A stretch of DNA of 64,000 nt, taken from the NCBI RefSeq assembly GCF_006716125.1, contig NZ_VFOM01000002.1:1-64000 (forward strand). Direction: 5' to 3'. Source of the DNA: Homoserinimonas aerilata (GTDB taxonomy: Bacteria > Actinomycetota > Actinomycetes > Actinomycetales > Microbacteriaceae). Positions within the stretch are counted from its first letter, which is position 1. Each line of letters begins with the position of its first letter. Below are positions 1-8,535 of this stretch, piece by piece. The notes below the pieces were generated by a model that saw only the letters and a program-made list of their open reading frames with translations, ran no database searches and was not told the DNA's origin. The position numbers were made by a program, and so were the translations under genes.

Positions 1-1077
1 CCGCCGGATCTTCCGGCGACCGTGTCGGAGCCTGTGCGCAATCTCGTCTACTCGTGCATTGCGAAGAGCCCTGCCGAGCGTCCCTCCTCGTCGGCGCATC
101 TCGCGCGTGCCGCGCAGGCGCTGCGTCGCGGTGATGTCGCGGGTGCGACGGCCGCCGTTCCCGGTGTCGCAGGCGCCGAGGCGTTCACGACCCTGATCAC
201 GCCGGGCGTCGACACGAGTGCGGCCACCCGCGTTCTGCCGTCCGCGGCCGGTGGTCTGGGTGCTGCGGGTGGCCTGTCGGCGACGCAGCCGATGTCCGCG
301 ATGGACGGGCCGGATGAGGTCAAGTCGCGCAATCCGTGGACGTGGCCGCTCATCGCGCTCGTCGGCATCCTGCTGGTTGCCCTCATCGGTGTGATCCTGG
401 CGCTCGTGTTCGCGCCGGGCGACGAGCCGTCGCAGAGTTCTGCGCCGCCGTCGCAGACTCAGAGCCAGAAGCCGAGCACGACGCCGAGCGCCGACAACAA
501 AGTCGCGGTCGTGCAGGATGACTATCTCGGCATGACTGAGATGGAAGTGCGCAACGCGCTCGGCCTGCTCGATCTGCGTGCCGAGGTCGTGGAGGGCAAC
601 ACCGCGCCAGACCCCGACAGTGTCGGCAAGGTCTACAAGATCAACCCGACCGGCCGTCTCGACCCGGGCAGTGTGGTCACGGCGACGATCTACGCGCCGA
701 TCCCCGACCCGGCGAAGCCGGCCGCGCCGAGCGCTTCGTCGTCGACTGCGGAGCCGGGCGACACCGTCACGATCACGTGGCCGACGTACACGGGCTGCGC
801 CCCGGGCACCAACCACACCGCCTACCGGCTTTCGTTGACGGGGGCCACCACAACCGCCGGAAACCCGCTGGGCAAGGGTCAGCACAGCGCCGAGATCGTC
901 GTCGACGACGGCGTGACCTCGGTGACCGTCAGCTATCTGGCCGAGTGCTCGGGCATCCAGTCACCGCCATCCGACACCGTCACGATCACGGTCACACCTC
1001 CTGTGTCTCCTCCGCCGAGCACGGACCCGGGAAACGGCAACGGCAATGGCGGGGGCGGGGCCGCACCGTCGGCGTGA
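1..1077 (+). CDS. pknA: Serine/threonine protein kinase PknA-like, 3' part (5' end outside window)
   Basis: The reading frame is open from base 1, so only the C-terminal part of a membrane Ser/Thr kinase is present. The first ~50 residues match the last helices of a kinase domain (the SPAERPSS motif is typical of the end of the C-lobe). A disordered Ala-rich linker follows, then one transmembrane helix near bases 340-410, a Pro/Ser/Thr-rich stretch, and a single PASTA-like repeat (VVQDDYLGM onward). The last ~100 residues form a beta-rich, fibronectin-like segment with two cysteines, ending in a Gly/Asn-rich tail. pknB follows 107 bases downstream, the usual actinobacterial arrangement in which both kinases control peptidoglycan synthesis and division. 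The extracellular part after the PASTA unit is longer than I expect for PknA. The kinase assignment is inferred from the C-lobe fragment and the neighbours. Confidence 0.85.
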   Translation, partial: PPDLPATVSEPVRNLVYSCIAKSPAERPSSSAHLARAAQALRRGDVAGATAAVPGVAGAEAFTTLITPGVDTSAATRVLPSAAGGLGAAGGLSATQPMSAMDGPDEVKSRNPWTWPLIALVGILLVALIGVILALVFAPGDEPSQSSAPPSQTQSQKPSTTPSADNKVAVVQDDYLGMTEMEVRNALGLLDLRAEVVEGNTAPDPDSVGKVYKINPTGRLDPGSVVTATIYAPIPDPAKPAAPSASSSTAEPGDTVTITWPTYTGCAPGTNHTAYRLSLTGATTTAGNPLGKGQHSAEIVVDDGVTSVTVSYLAECSGIQSPPSDTVTITVTPPVSPPPSTDPGNGNGNGGGGAAPSA

Positions 1078-1184
1078 CGCATCCGGTAGACATCTCTGCT
1101 GGTCTCACGGCGGCAGGGCGATATGGCTGTACAGCAGACACCGATTACACTGGCTATTCGTTGGCCTAATCCGGGAGATGAACT

Positions 1185-2879
1185 GTGACTGAAGATGCTC
1201 GCCTCCTGGCTGGTAGGTATCAGGTCGGCAAGCTCATCGGCCGCGGCGGCATGGCGGATGTCCATGAGGGCACGGATGCGCGCCTCGGGCGCCGCGTCGC
1301 CATCAAGCTGCTGAAGCCCTCCCTTGCGATCGACCCGAACTTCAGGCTGCTGTTCCGCGAGGAGGCCCAGAAGGCCGCCCGTATGGCGCATCCGACGATC
1401 GTTCGCGTCTACGACGCCGGCGAGGAGACCGTCACCGACGCCAACGGCATCGAGACGCAACTGCCGTTCATCGTCATGGAGTACGTCGACGGGCGCCTGC
1501 TCAAGGACATCATCGCCGACGGCCCGCTCTCCCCGCAGGAGGCCGTTCGCATCGCCGACGGTATGCTCACGGCGCTCGAGTACAGCCACCGTGCGCTGCT
1601 CGTGCACCGCGACATCAAGCCCGGCAATGTCATGGTCACTCAGAATGGCCAGGTCAAGGTGATGGATTTCGGCATCGCCCGCGCCGTCAGCGACAACTCT
1701 GCGACGGTCGCCGACACGAGTGCTGTTCTCGGCACCGCCCAGTATTTCTCGCCTGAGCAGGCGAAGGGCGAGACGGTGGATGCCCGCACCGATCTGTATT
1801 CGACCGGTGTCGTGCTGTTCGAGATGCTCACGGGCCGCCCGCCGTTCCGCGGCGACCGTGCGGCTGCCGTGGCCTACCAGCACATCAGTGAGGCGCCCGT
1901 CGCGCCCGGCACCATCAATCCGAAGGTTCCGCCGGCTCTCGACGCCGTTGTGCTGCATTCGCTCGCGAAGGACAAGTTCGAGCGTTTCCAGACGGCATCC
2001 GAGTTCCGTGACGAGCTGAAGGCTGGCGCTGCAGGCGAGATGCCGGTGCGCAAGGCGACCCCGGCCAATGACTTCAGTTCCACGCTGTTCGGTGTGAACC
2101 CGAGCGCGACGGCTGGTTCCGAGGCTGCCCTGCGGCAGCTGTCGTCTCAGAACACGGAGCGGGCGGTGCGCACGCAGAATCGTCCTCCCGTCGCCTGGAT
2201 CTGGGCGGGCGTCGCCATCATGGCCGCCGTGCTCATCGCGCTCGCGATCTGGGTGGTGAACCTCCCGTCGCTGAATCTCACGCAGGGCCTCTCCGTCTCG
2301 GTTCCCGACGTCGTCAACGCAAAGTACGACGACGGCGTCGACACCCTGGGCAAGTACGATCTCGTGGCCAGCCGCTTCGATGTTGCCAGCGACGATGTCG
2401 CCGAGGGCCTGATCGTGCGCACCGATCCGCCCGCAGGCACCACGGTCGCGGCCACCCAGGCCATCAAGGTCTACGTCTCCTCCGGGCCGGCGACGGTGAC
2501 GGTGCCCGATCTGTCGGGCCAGTCGCAGGATGCCGCCACGGCGGCGCTGACCGATCGAGGCTTCGAGATCGGCGCGGTCAACAAGGAGAACTCCGGCACT
2601 TTGGCGGAGGGGACCGTCGTCAGCACGAGCCCCGCGGCGGGCACCGCCGTCAAGGTGGGCGAGACGATCGATCTCGTCGTGTCGAGCGGCCTCGTGACGG
2701 TTCCGGATGTTCGCAATCAGCCGTTCAACACGGCCATCGGCACCCTGCAGGAGATCGGCCTCACCGTGAACGCGATTCCTGACCGCAATTGCGGGGGGCA
2801 GACGGTGACCGGTCAGGATCTGGCGCCGGGTGAGCATCCGCAGCGCTCGACGATCTCGATCACCTACTGCGCGGGCTGA
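1185..2879 (+). CDS. pknB: PASTA-domain Ser/Thr protein kinase PknB
   Basis: Transmembrane kinase that senses cell-wall fragments and phosphorylates division and cell-wall proteins. GTG start at 1185 behind GGGAGATG. Residues ~10-270 are a full Hanks-type kinase: Gly-loop GRGGMADV, catalytic lysine in VAIKLL, HRDIKPGN catalytic loop, DFG and a Thr/Ser-rich activation loop before GTAQYFSPEQ. A juxtamembrane linker leads to one transmembrane helix (~residues 333-357) and about three extracellular PASTA repeats (starting VSVPDVVN, VTVPDLSG and VTVPDVRN). The last repeat carries two cysteines, possibly an extracellular disulfide. 564 residues with three repeats is slightly short of the four-repeat mycobacterial PknB. 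Identification is secure from domain order and position beside pknA and the amidotransferase. Confidence 0.95.
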   Translation: MTEDARLLAGRYQVGKLIGRGGMADVHEGTDARLGRRVAIKLLKPSLAIDPNFRLLFREEAQKAARMAHPTIVRVYDAGEETVTDANGIETQLPFIVMEYVDGRLLKDIIADGPLSPQEAVRIADGMLTALEYSHRALLVHRDIKPGNVMVTQNGQVKVMDFGIARAVSDNSATVADTSAVLGTAQYFSPEQAKGETVDARTDLYSTGVVLFEMLTGRPPFRGDRAAAVAYQHISEAPVAPGTINPKVPPALDAVVLHSLAKDKFERFQTASEFRDELKAGAAGEMPVRKATPANDFSSTLFGVNPSATAGSEAALRQLSSQNTERAVRTQNRPPVAWIWAGVAIMAAVLIALAIWVVNLPSLNLTQGLSVSVPDVVNAKYDDGVDTLGKYDLVASRFDVASDDVAEGLIVRTDPPAGTTVAATQAIKVYVSSGPATVTVPDLSGQSQDAATAALTDRGFEIGAVNKENSGTLAEGTVVSTSPAAGTAVKVGETIDLVVSSGLVTVPDVRNQPFNTAIGTLQEIGLTVNAIPDRNCGGQTVTGQDLAPGEHPQRSTISITYCAG

Positions 2880-2911
2880 CGCCTCAGCGCGGGTTGCTCA
2901 GCCCCGACTCC

Positions 2912-3550
2912 TCAGTCGAGATTGACGAGCGGGGTGAGCCCGTTCGCTGTCTCGCGCGCCTCGGGGAGGCCGGCGACGGCCAGCCAGTTGGCGAGCATCC
3001 GGTAGCCACCCTCGGTGAGAACCGACTCGGGGTGGAACTGCACGCCGTAGATCGGCGCGCTCACATGCTGCAGCCCCATGATGACGCCACCCTCGGTGCG
3101 CGAGGTCACGATGAGATCGTCGGGCACGGTGCCGTCGACGACGGCCAGCGAGTGGTATCTGGTGGCCGTGAACGGCTCGGGCACCTCCTCGTAGAAGGCG
3201 CTGCTGTCGTGGCTGACGAGCGATGTCTTGCCGTGCATGAGCTCCTCGGCGTGGGTGACGGTGGCTCCGAACGCCTCCGCGATCGCCTGATGCCCCAAGC
3301 ACACACCCAGGAGCGGCTTGTTCGCCTCGAGCGCGGCGCGCACCATGGCGATGGAGACACCGGCCTTGGCGGGCGTTCCCGGGCCCGGCGACAGCAGCAC
3401 GCCGTCGTAGTCGGCCATGCGCTCGGCCGCTTCGGCCTCGCTGAAGTCGTCGTTGCGCACGACGTCGATCGTCGCGCCAAGCTGCAGCAGGTAGCCGCCG
3501 AGCGTGTAGACGAAGCTGTCGTAGTTGTCGATCACAAGAATTCTGGTCAT
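2912..3550 (-). CDS. pabA: Glutamine amidotransferase, aminodeoxychorismate/anthranilate synthase component II
   Basis: Class I glutamine amidotransferase that supplies ammonia to a chorismate-using synthase for p-aminobenzoate (folate) or anthranilate (tryptophan). The start was set at MTRILVIDNYDSF, the canonical N-terminus; a longer upstream reading frame exists but has no family similarity. The nucleophile Cys lies in GVCLGHQA, and the His/Glu pair in QFHPES. 212 residues is normal. Convergent with pknB (32 bases apart). Its ATG overlaps the stop of the small membrane protein upstream, so it is probably translated with the sortase unit. The stand-alone position at the origin with no component I nearby is common in Actinomycetota, so trpG and pabA cannot be separated from sequence. 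Confidence 0.9.
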   Translation of the reverse strand: MTRILVIDNYDSFVYTLGGYLLQLGATIDVVRNDDFSEAEAAERMADYDGVLLSPGPGTPAKAGVSIAMVRAALEANKPLLGVCLGHQAIAEAFGATVTHAEELMHGKTSLVSHDSSAFYEEVPEPFTATRYHSLAVVDGTVPDDLIVTSRTEGGVIMGLQHVSAPIYGVQFHPESVLTEGGYRMLANWLAVAGLPEARETANGLTPLVNLD

Positions 3551-3705
3551 TGCTGAACCGTCACCTCCGGGGTACCGATAAATGTGTTCACCCAGGGAAA
3601 GACCCAGAGGATGAGGGCGAGGAGAACGACCACGACGAGGATGACCGCGAGCAGGATGCGGAACCACAGGGGGCCGGGCAGCAGTCGCCAGAGCGCCGAA
3701 TACAT
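3547..3705 (-). CDS. Small single-span membrane protein between sortase and amidotransferase
   Basis: 52-residue protein beginning MYSALWRLLPG, with one long hydrophobic helix (residues ~17-40) and a short extracellular-type tail. Both junctions are 4-base stop/start overlaps (ATGA): its ATG overlaps the sortase stop and its stop overlaps the amidotransferase start. That argues it is translated and coupled. Function unknown; position suggests an envelope role with the sortase. The longer open frame upstream lies in the sortase gene and was not used as the start. Confidence 0.7.
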   Translation of the reverse strand: MYSALWRLLPGPLWFRILLAVILVVVVLLALILWVFPWVNTFIGTPEVTVQQ

Positions 3706-4544
3706 CAGCCGGCCTCCCCTCTCAGGGCGGCCAGCTCGGCGGGCATGCCGGCCGAGTTGGGCTGCCACGACTCCAGCACGCCGTACGCGATGAAACGCTC
3801 GGCGGCGGAGAACATCGGATGGCAGGTGGTCAGGGTGATCACGCGATCGCTCGCCGCGAATCCGGTGGTCTGGGGCACGGGGTCGAGCACGCCGATTCCG
3901 TTCGGGCGCACATACTCGATCGAGCGGAACACGTAGTCGAACCAGCCGTCGGCCGTCTGCACGTAGATGTGGTCTCCCTGCTGCAGCTCCGCGATGCGGT
4001 TGAACGGGGCGCCGTAGGTGGTGCGGTGGGCGGCGAGCGCGAAGTTGCCGACCTCTCCGGGCATCTGGGTTCCCGAGTAGTGGCCGATGCCGAGCTCGTT
4101 GTTGTTGAGAACGGATGCGAGGCCGACACCTTCGCCGATGGCGCGCACATAGTCGGCGCCGAAACGCGGAACGTACATCGTGGCGAAGCCGACACCGTTC
4201 GCGGGAGCTGTGGCGACGACGGGGTCTCCGTAGTCGGGTGCGGGCTCGTCGACGTCTGTGGGGGCCTCGGATGCGGGTGCACCATCACCTGCGTCGGCGC
4301 CGCCCCACTGTTCGCTCAGTTCGAGGGCGCTGCTGCGCTGCTCCTCGCCGACGACGAGGTCGTTCAGCCACAACTGCCAGCCGAGGAAGAGGAACACGAG
4401 CACGCCGGCGGTGACGAACAGCTCGCCGACCAGACCGATGATGCTCAGCCGTGGGCGTCCGCTCCGCGTCTTCCGCCGCCTGCGTCGCCGCAGTTCGGGG
4501 CCGGCCTGGGCAGGCCCCTCCCCTGCAACGATCGGGCTGGTCAT
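3705..4544 (-). CDS. Class E sortase
   Basis: Membrane transpeptidase that would attach LAxTG-type surface proteins to the cell wall. An Arg-rich cytoplasmic N-terminus precedes one transmembrane helix (~residues 33-58), an Asp/Ala/Pro-rich linker and a sortase domain. The catalytic triad is visible: His in LAAHRTT, Cys ~241 in TLTTCHP and Arg ~250 in AAERFI. 279 residues is typical. The start at 4544 (MTSPIVAGEG) was chosen over a longer frame because the extra residues show no signal-anchor character. No obvious LPxTG/LAxTG substrate was recognised in this window. Location between pknB and crgA is conserved in actinobacteria and supports the class E call. Confidence 0.9.
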   Translation of the reverse strand: MTSPIVAGEGPAQAGPELRRRRRRKTRSGRPRLSIIGLVGELFVTAGVLVFLFLGWQLWLNDLVVGEEQRSSALELSEQWGGADAGDGAPASEAPTDVDEPAPDYGDPVVATAPANGVGFATMYVPRFGADYVRAIGEGVGLASVLNNNELGIGHYSGTQMPGEVGNFALAAHRTTYGAPFNRIAELQQGDHIYVQTADGWFDYVFRSIEYVRPNGIGVLDPVPQTTGFAASDRVITLTTCHPMFSAAERFIAYGVLESWQPNSAGMPAELAALRGEAG

Positions 4545-4633
4545 GTCTGTGATTCTATTCGCTGGCCGATGCGCCCGGCCCCGCACCGACGCAGGGGCTG
4601 AGGTGGGCGGCGCATTCCCGCTAGAATGCCCGC

Positions 4634-4876
4634 ATGGCCAGATCGACGAAAACGAAGACCGACGCCCCCCGCGAGAACCGCTCGGGTGCCGACGCCCCCA
4701 ACCCGGTCTGGTTCAAGCCGATCATGTTCGGGCTCATGCTGCTCGGCCTGATCTGGATCCTCGTGTACTACATCAGCCAGAGCACGCTGCCGATTCCCGG
4801 TCTGGGCGACATGAACATCCTCGTCGGCTTCGGCATCATGTTCGTCGGCTTCCTCATGACGACCCGTTGGCGCTGA
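4634..4876 (+). CDS. crgA: Cell division protein CrgA
   Basis: 80-residue protein with a charged N-terminal tail and two transmembrane helices separated by a short loop (PNPVWFKPIM motif before helix 1; PGLGDMNILVGFG leading into helix 2; ending TTRWR). This matches CrgA, the small actinobacterial septal protein that helps assemble the divisome and recruit peptidoglycan synthases. Length and residues fit the family closely. Divergent from the sortase, with the 89-base gap serving both promoters. Confidence 0.93.
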   Translation: MARSTKTKTDAPRENRSGADAPNPVWFKPIMFGLMLLGLIWILVYYISQSTLPIPGLGDMNILVGFGIMFVGFLMTTRWR

Positions 4877-4942
4877 CGGCTTCCGCTTCTTCACCTCGCT
4901 GAGGCTTCCGTTCTCAGCCAGCCGCTCTGCGACACTTGTCTC

Positions 4943-6067
4943 ATGGCGCAGTCCCTCCGGCATCCGGCCCCTCGTTCGGCGATCAGTGCTGAATCGCGCG
5001 CTCTCACATCGGCTATCGCGGCATTCGTCGGCGGCTTCGTCGTGGCGCTCATCGCGGTGGGTGTGCGCGGCGCTGACGCCCCCCTGTTCGGCGCATTCTC
5101 GATCGGCCTGATCACGGCGCTCTCCGCCTCGGGCATCGCCGTCGTCGTGTTCGTCGTCGGCTACGTGCTCTCGATGCGCTCCCCCGTCAACTCCTGGCGA
5201 CGCTCCGTCTGGCTGCCCCGTTTCGTTCTGGATGTGACGGGGCTGTCGTTCACGCATGCCGCGATCGCGTTCATGGCTGCGCTGGCCATGTTCTCGCTGC
5301 TGCAGCGGGCGTTCGAGGGTCTCGCGTTCGATGCCATCACCTCGGCCCTCACCTGTGGGGTCGTGACCGCGCTCACCGCCTATGTGACCTTCCTGTCGGC
5401 ATCCGCCGTCTCGACCTATTCGCTCTCGCAGCTGCTGGCGGTGTTCGTGGTGAGCGGTTCGCTCACGAGCATGCTCACCGCCGACGAGCCGCACTGGTGG
5501 CAGAGCAACTTCAGCGCCCTGGGCGTCTCGACCGGCTTCTCCGGCTACGCGTTCAATGCGACGGTGCTCATCGCGGGGCTCGTTGTCATAACCCTCGCCG
5601 ACTATGTGACCACCGACCTCGAGGAGCTCGCCCGCAGGCGGGAGCAGCATGTGCGGTGGCGGTCCGAGATGGTGCGCTGGCTGCTGGTGACGATCGGCGT
5701 CGCCCTGATCGGGGTCGCTCTCGTGCCGGTGAATCTGTCGGAACCCGTGCACAACATCTTCGCCACGGGGCTTGTTGTCGTGTTCTTCGCGCTGATGGTG
5801 GGCATCCGCTGGTTCGCCCCTGTCATGCAGCCGACATTCCTGGTCGTGACGAGCATCTTCATCGCCGTGATCGGCACCGCGACGGTGCTGTTCTGGCCGG
5901 TCGGCTACTACAACCTCACGGGTTTCGAGCTGGTTGTGAGTGCCGTTGTCTTCGCCTGGCTGATCATCTTTGTTCGCAATATCGCGGCCGCCCTGCACGA
6001 GGCGACGACGCCGGATGCACTGTCCACAGCCTCTCGCCCGGAATTCCGGGCAACTACACAGCTGTAA
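4943..6067 (+). CDS. Multi-pass membrane protein of unknown function
   Basis: 374-residue hydrophobic protein with roughly ten transmembrane helices, a short charged loop near residues 215-235 (EELARRREQHVRWRSE), and aromatic pairs in EPHWWQSNFS. The helix pattern resembles DUF998-type membrane proteins, but I cannot confirm the family by eye. No enzymatic or transporter signature motif was seen. It follows crgA by 66 bases on the same strand and may share its transcript. The stop lies inside a region with DnaA-box-like sequence. Confidence 0.7.
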   Translation: MAQSLRHPAPRSAISAESRALTSAIAAFVGGFVVALIAVGVRGADAPLFGAFSIGLITALSASGIAVVVFVVGYVLSMRSPVNSWRRSVWLPRFVLDVTGLSFTHAAIAFMAALAMFSLLQRAFEGLAFDAITSALTCGVVTALTAYVTFLSASAVSTYSLSQLLAVFVVSGSLTSMLTADEPHWWQSNFSALGVSTGFSGYAFNATVLIAGLVVITLADYVTTDLEELARRREQHVRWRSEMVRWLLVTIGVALIGVALVPVNLSEPVHNIFATGLVVVFFALMVGIRWFAPVMQPTFLVVTSIFIAVIGTATVLFWPVGYYNLTGFELVVSAVVFAWLIIFVRNIAAALHEATTPDALSTASRPEFRATTQL

Positions 6068-6078
6068 TTATCCCCACT

Positions 6079-6100
6079 GTGGAATCTCCTGTGGATAACT
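6079..6100 (+). repeat. Intergenic element with DnaA box (copy A)
   Basis: This 22-base segment ends in TGTGGATAA (6090-6098), a perfect reverse DnaA box, followed by CT. It matches the reverse complement of 10233-10254 at 20 of 22 positions. A related TTATCCCCA lies just upstream at 6068-6076. It occupies most of the gap between two convergent genes. Role unknown: DnaA titration, local regulation or a small dispersed repeat. Confidence 0.6.
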
Positions 6101-6106
6101 CGTGCG

Positions 6107-6991
6107 TCATGCGAACGAGGAGTGAAGGAGCAGCACACCGACGACCGTCAGAACGACCAGTCCTGCGAGCACCGCGCCGAGCATCCAGAGCTGTTTCGAT
6201 CGCTGGTCACGACGCCGCGTGCGCATGAATATGAAGGCCACGAGCGCACCGACGATGAGCCCGCCGATGTGCGCCTGCCACGCGATTCCGGGAACGACGA
6301 AGCCGATCACCAGGTTGATGCCGATGACCACGACCAGTTGGATGCTGTTGCCGCCGAGCCCGCGCTGGATCACGAAGAAGGCGCCCAGGAGGCCGAAGAT
6401 CGCGCCCGATGCACCGATGACCGGCGTCGCGGGAGCCAGGAGCAGCACCGCGATCGAGCCGCCGATGCCGCTCAAGAAGTACAGCGCCAGAAAGCGGCCG
6501 CGCCCGATCATGTGCTCCAAGATGCGCCCGAAGATCCACAGCGAATACATGTTGAAGAGGATGTGCAGGAACGACTGCTCCGAATGCACGAACATCGTGG
6601 TGATCATGCGCCACGGTTGAATCTCGGTGTACGGCGCCCAGTAGAGCAGCGCACCCGTCACCGCTCCCGTGCCGGATGTCACCATCTGCAGCAACCAGAT
6701 CGCCACGGTGACGCCGATGATCGAATAGGTGGCGATGGGTCCGTCGCCGCGGCGGGCGCGGTTGATGGCGGTGACGACGGCCGGCTTGGTCCGCGGCGCG
6801 GACTGGCGCGCCTCGCGCACGCACTCCGGGCAGTGAACGCCGACGGGCGCCTGCGTCTGGCATTCGGGGCAGATGGTGCGACCGCAACGCTGACACAGGA
6901 TGAAACTCTGCCGGTCTGGATGCCGGTAGCAGAAGTTGCCGGAGGTGTCGGAGTCTCCAGCAGAATCAGGAGAGGAGGATGCGCCGCTCAC
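6107..6991 (-). CDS. Rhomboid family intramembrane serine protease with N-terminal zinc finger
   Basis: Predicted intramembrane protease. Residues ~20-60 hold a B-box-like zinc-binding module with CxxC pairs (CYRHP, CQRCG, CPEC, CPECV). The membrane domain has six or more helices, the catalytic Ser in GASGAIFG and the catalytic His in QAHIGGLIVG, so the dyad is intact. GTG start at 6991, preceded by CAGGGGGAT as ribosome-binding site. 294 residues matches the actinobacterial rhomboid/zinc-finger architecture often found beside the cyclophilin near the origin. It lies 33 bases after ppiA on the same strand, so co-transcription is likely. Substrate unknown. Confidence 0.92.
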   Translation of the reverse strand: MSGASSSPDSAGDSDTSGNFCYRHPDRQSFILCQRCGRTICPECQTQAPVGVHCPECVREARQSAPRTKPAVVTAINRARRGDGPIATYSIIGVTVAIWLLQMVTSGTGAVTGALLYWAPYTEIQPWRMITTMFVHSEQSFLHILFNMYSLWIFGRILEHMIGRGRFLALYFLSGIGGSIAVLLLAPATPVIGASGAIFGLLGAFFVIQRGLGGNSIQLVVVIGINLVIGFVVPGIAWQAHIGGLIVGALVAFIFMRTRRRDQRSKQLWMLGAVLAGLVVLTVVGVLLLHSSFA

Positions 6992-7024
6992 AGCACATCC
7001 CCCTGCACCAGGATGATCACCTGA

Positions 7025-7564
7025 TCAGACCTCTTCGACGGTGATGCTGTTGATGACGACGTCTTCGACCGGCTTGTCGCGGCGGTCCTTCTTCACGGCC
7101 TCGATCGTCTTGACGACCTCCTGCGACGCCTCATCCTCGACCTTGCCGAAGATGGTGTGCTTGCCCTGCAGCCAGGTGGTGGGCACGGTGGTGATGAAGA
7201 ACTGCGAACCGTTGGTGCCGCGGCCCATCTGGGTGCCCGCGTTCGCCATGGCGAGCACGTAGGGCTTCGTGAAGTCGAGCTCCGGGTGGATCTCGTCGTC
7301 GAACTGGTAGCCGGGGCCACCGGTTCCCTGGCCGAGCGGGTCGCCGCCCTGGATCATGAACTCGTCGATGATGCGGTGGAAGATCACGCCGTCGTACAGC
7401 GGATCGGTCGAGACCTTGCCCGTCTCCGGGTGGGTCCACTCCTTGGTTCCGGTCGCAAGGCCGATGAAGTTGTCGACCGTCTTCGGCGCGTGGTTGCGCA
7501 GCAGGTTGACCTTGATGTCACCGAGGGATGTATGGAAAGTAGCTACATGGGTGTGCACAGACAT
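7025..7564 (-). CDS. ppiA: Cyclophilin-type peptidyl-prolyl cis-trans isomerase
   Basis: 179-residue single-domain cyclophilin that catalyses prolyl isomerisation during folding. No signal peptide, so cytoplasmic. Family motifs: FHRIIDEFMIQGGDP with the catalytic Arg and Phe, GTGGPGYQFDDE, MANAGTQMGRGTNGSQFFI and the tryptophan site in TWLQGKHTIFG. ATG start at 7564. First gene of a probable two-gene unit with the rhomboid protease. Cyclophilin at this place relative to gyrA and pknB is conserved across Actinomycetota. Confidence 0.95.
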   Translation of the reverse strand: MSVHTHVATFHTSLGDIKVNLLRNHAPKTVDNFIGLATGTKEWTHPETGKVSTDPLYDGVIFHRIIDEFMIQGGDPLGQGTGGPGYQFDDEIHPELDFTKPYVLAMANAGTQMGRGTNGSQFFITTVPTTWLQGKHTIFGKVEDEASQEVVKTIEAVKKDRRDKPVEDVVINSITVEEV

Positions 7565-7731
7565 GCCATCAGTATTCCATTGATGTCTGTGCGAAGTCGT
7601 GTCATTGTCGTGTCATTCGCTGAGGGCGCACAGCATCCGTCGATCCGGCGTGTCAGCAATACTCAGGTCGCTCACAGTGCCCGCCGTGCGAGGATGGAAG
7701 TGCTCCGTACGCCGCCGACTGGAGGTCTCTC

Positions 7732-8367
7732 ATGGCTTTGTCCCGTAAACGTGCACGTGAACTGAAGCGCCTGAAGCATTCGGCATCCGATCTCTGGGAT
7801 GACCAGAGAGAGGTGCTCGATCATGCCAGCCGGGTCGTCCGCGAGGCGGGCCGTCAGGTCGGCTATGTGGGCCGCGAAGAGGTTGCCCCCCGCGTCCGCG
7901 ACACCTACGAGCACAGGGTGAGGCCGGTCGTCGCGACCGGCGTGCACGCCGCGCAGTCTGCCGGCGACTTCACCCGCGACAAGATCAAGCATGACGTGCT
8001 GCCGTCGCTCGCCTCCGCCGTCGCCTCCACGCTCGCCGTGATCGAGGTCGCGAAGGACGCCAGGGTGAAGGATGCCGTGCGAGAGATCCGTCGCGCCACC
8101 GATCGCACGGGCCACCAGCTCGAGGTCACCGGCCACAAGGTGAAGAAGGCCACCAAGAAGTACGGCAAGAAGGCCGAGAAGTACGGGCAGAAGGTCGGCA
8201 TCCTGCCCCCGAAGAAGACGGGCCCGGGCCGCTACATCGTTCTCGGTGTCGGCCTCGTCGCCCTCGCCGGGCTCGGCTACGCCGTCTGGCAGACCCTCCG
8301 CGCCGATGACGAGCTGTGGATCACCGAGCCGGATGCCCCGGCCGCCGATCCGGACGGCCTGCTCTAG
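7732..8367 (+). CDS. Lysine-rich, tail-anchored protein of unknown function
   Basis: 211-residue protein. The N-terminal ~170 residues are predicted mostly helical and highly charged, with a Lys-rich run near residues 135-155 (HKVKKATKKYGKKAEKYG). A single transmembrane helix follows (~residues 164-182, YIVLGVGLVALAGLGYAVW), then a short acidic C-terminal tail. This layout suggests a membrane-anchored cytoplasmic protein that binds nucleic acid or acidic lipid, but that is inference. RBS-like GGAGG about 9 bases before ATG. Ends at a strong hairpin (8387-8415). Related proteins seem usual here in Microbacteriaceae, without assigned function. Confidence 0.7.
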   Translation: MALSRKRARELKRLKHSASDLWDDQREVLDHASRVVREAGRQVGYVGREEVAPRVRDTYEHRVRPVVATGVHAAQSAGDFTRDKIKHDVLPSLASAVASTLAVIEVAKDARVKDAVREIRRATDRTGHQLEVTGHKVKKATKKYGKKAEKYGQKVGILPPKKTGPGRYIVLGVGLVALAGLGYAVWQTLRADDELWITEPDAPAADPDGLL

Positions 8368-8386
8368 CCGCACACCGCTTCACGAG

Positions 8387-8415
8387 GCGCCGCCACCCCC
8401 TGCGGGTGGCGGCGC
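8387..8415 (+). terminator. Hairpin terminator after the tail-anchored protein gene
   Basis: Perfect 12-base stem GCGCCGCCACCC / GGGTGGCGGCGC with a 5-base loop (8399-8403), 19 bases after the stop codon and followed by TTCTG. There is no long T-run, as is common in high-GC actinobacteria. Confidence 0.75.
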
Positions 8416-8487
8416 TTCTGCGTTGCCGCCGCCTGTCGCATCCGCGTCAGTGTGCGCGCCCGTGCTCCGGTGTGTCGCGATAGACAC

Positions 8488-8506
8488 TACTGCGCACTGC
8501 GTAGTA
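8488..8506. promoter_or_regulatory. Probable PadR operator
   Basis: Near-perfect 19-base dyad TACTGCGCA-C-TGCGTAGTA (9-base arms, one mismatch), 29 bases before the padR start codon. PadR-family autorepressors commonly bind dyads of this size in their own promoter. Assignment to this regulator is inferred from symmetry and position. Confidence 0.65.
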
Positions 8507-8535
8507 CTGTGGCGTGCACCAGCGAAGGGAACGCG

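Noticed and set aside
933..2837. Long minus-strand open frame of 634 codons opposite pknB
   Set aside because: It is antisense to a well-supported kinase, has low-complexity Arg/Gly/His-rich translation and no ribosome-binding site; a usual artefact of high-GC coding DNA.
4541..5998. Minus-strand open frame of 485 codons opposite the crgA / membrane protein region
   Set aside because: Translation is a low-complexity charged sequence antisense to clear transmembrane coding; no domain.
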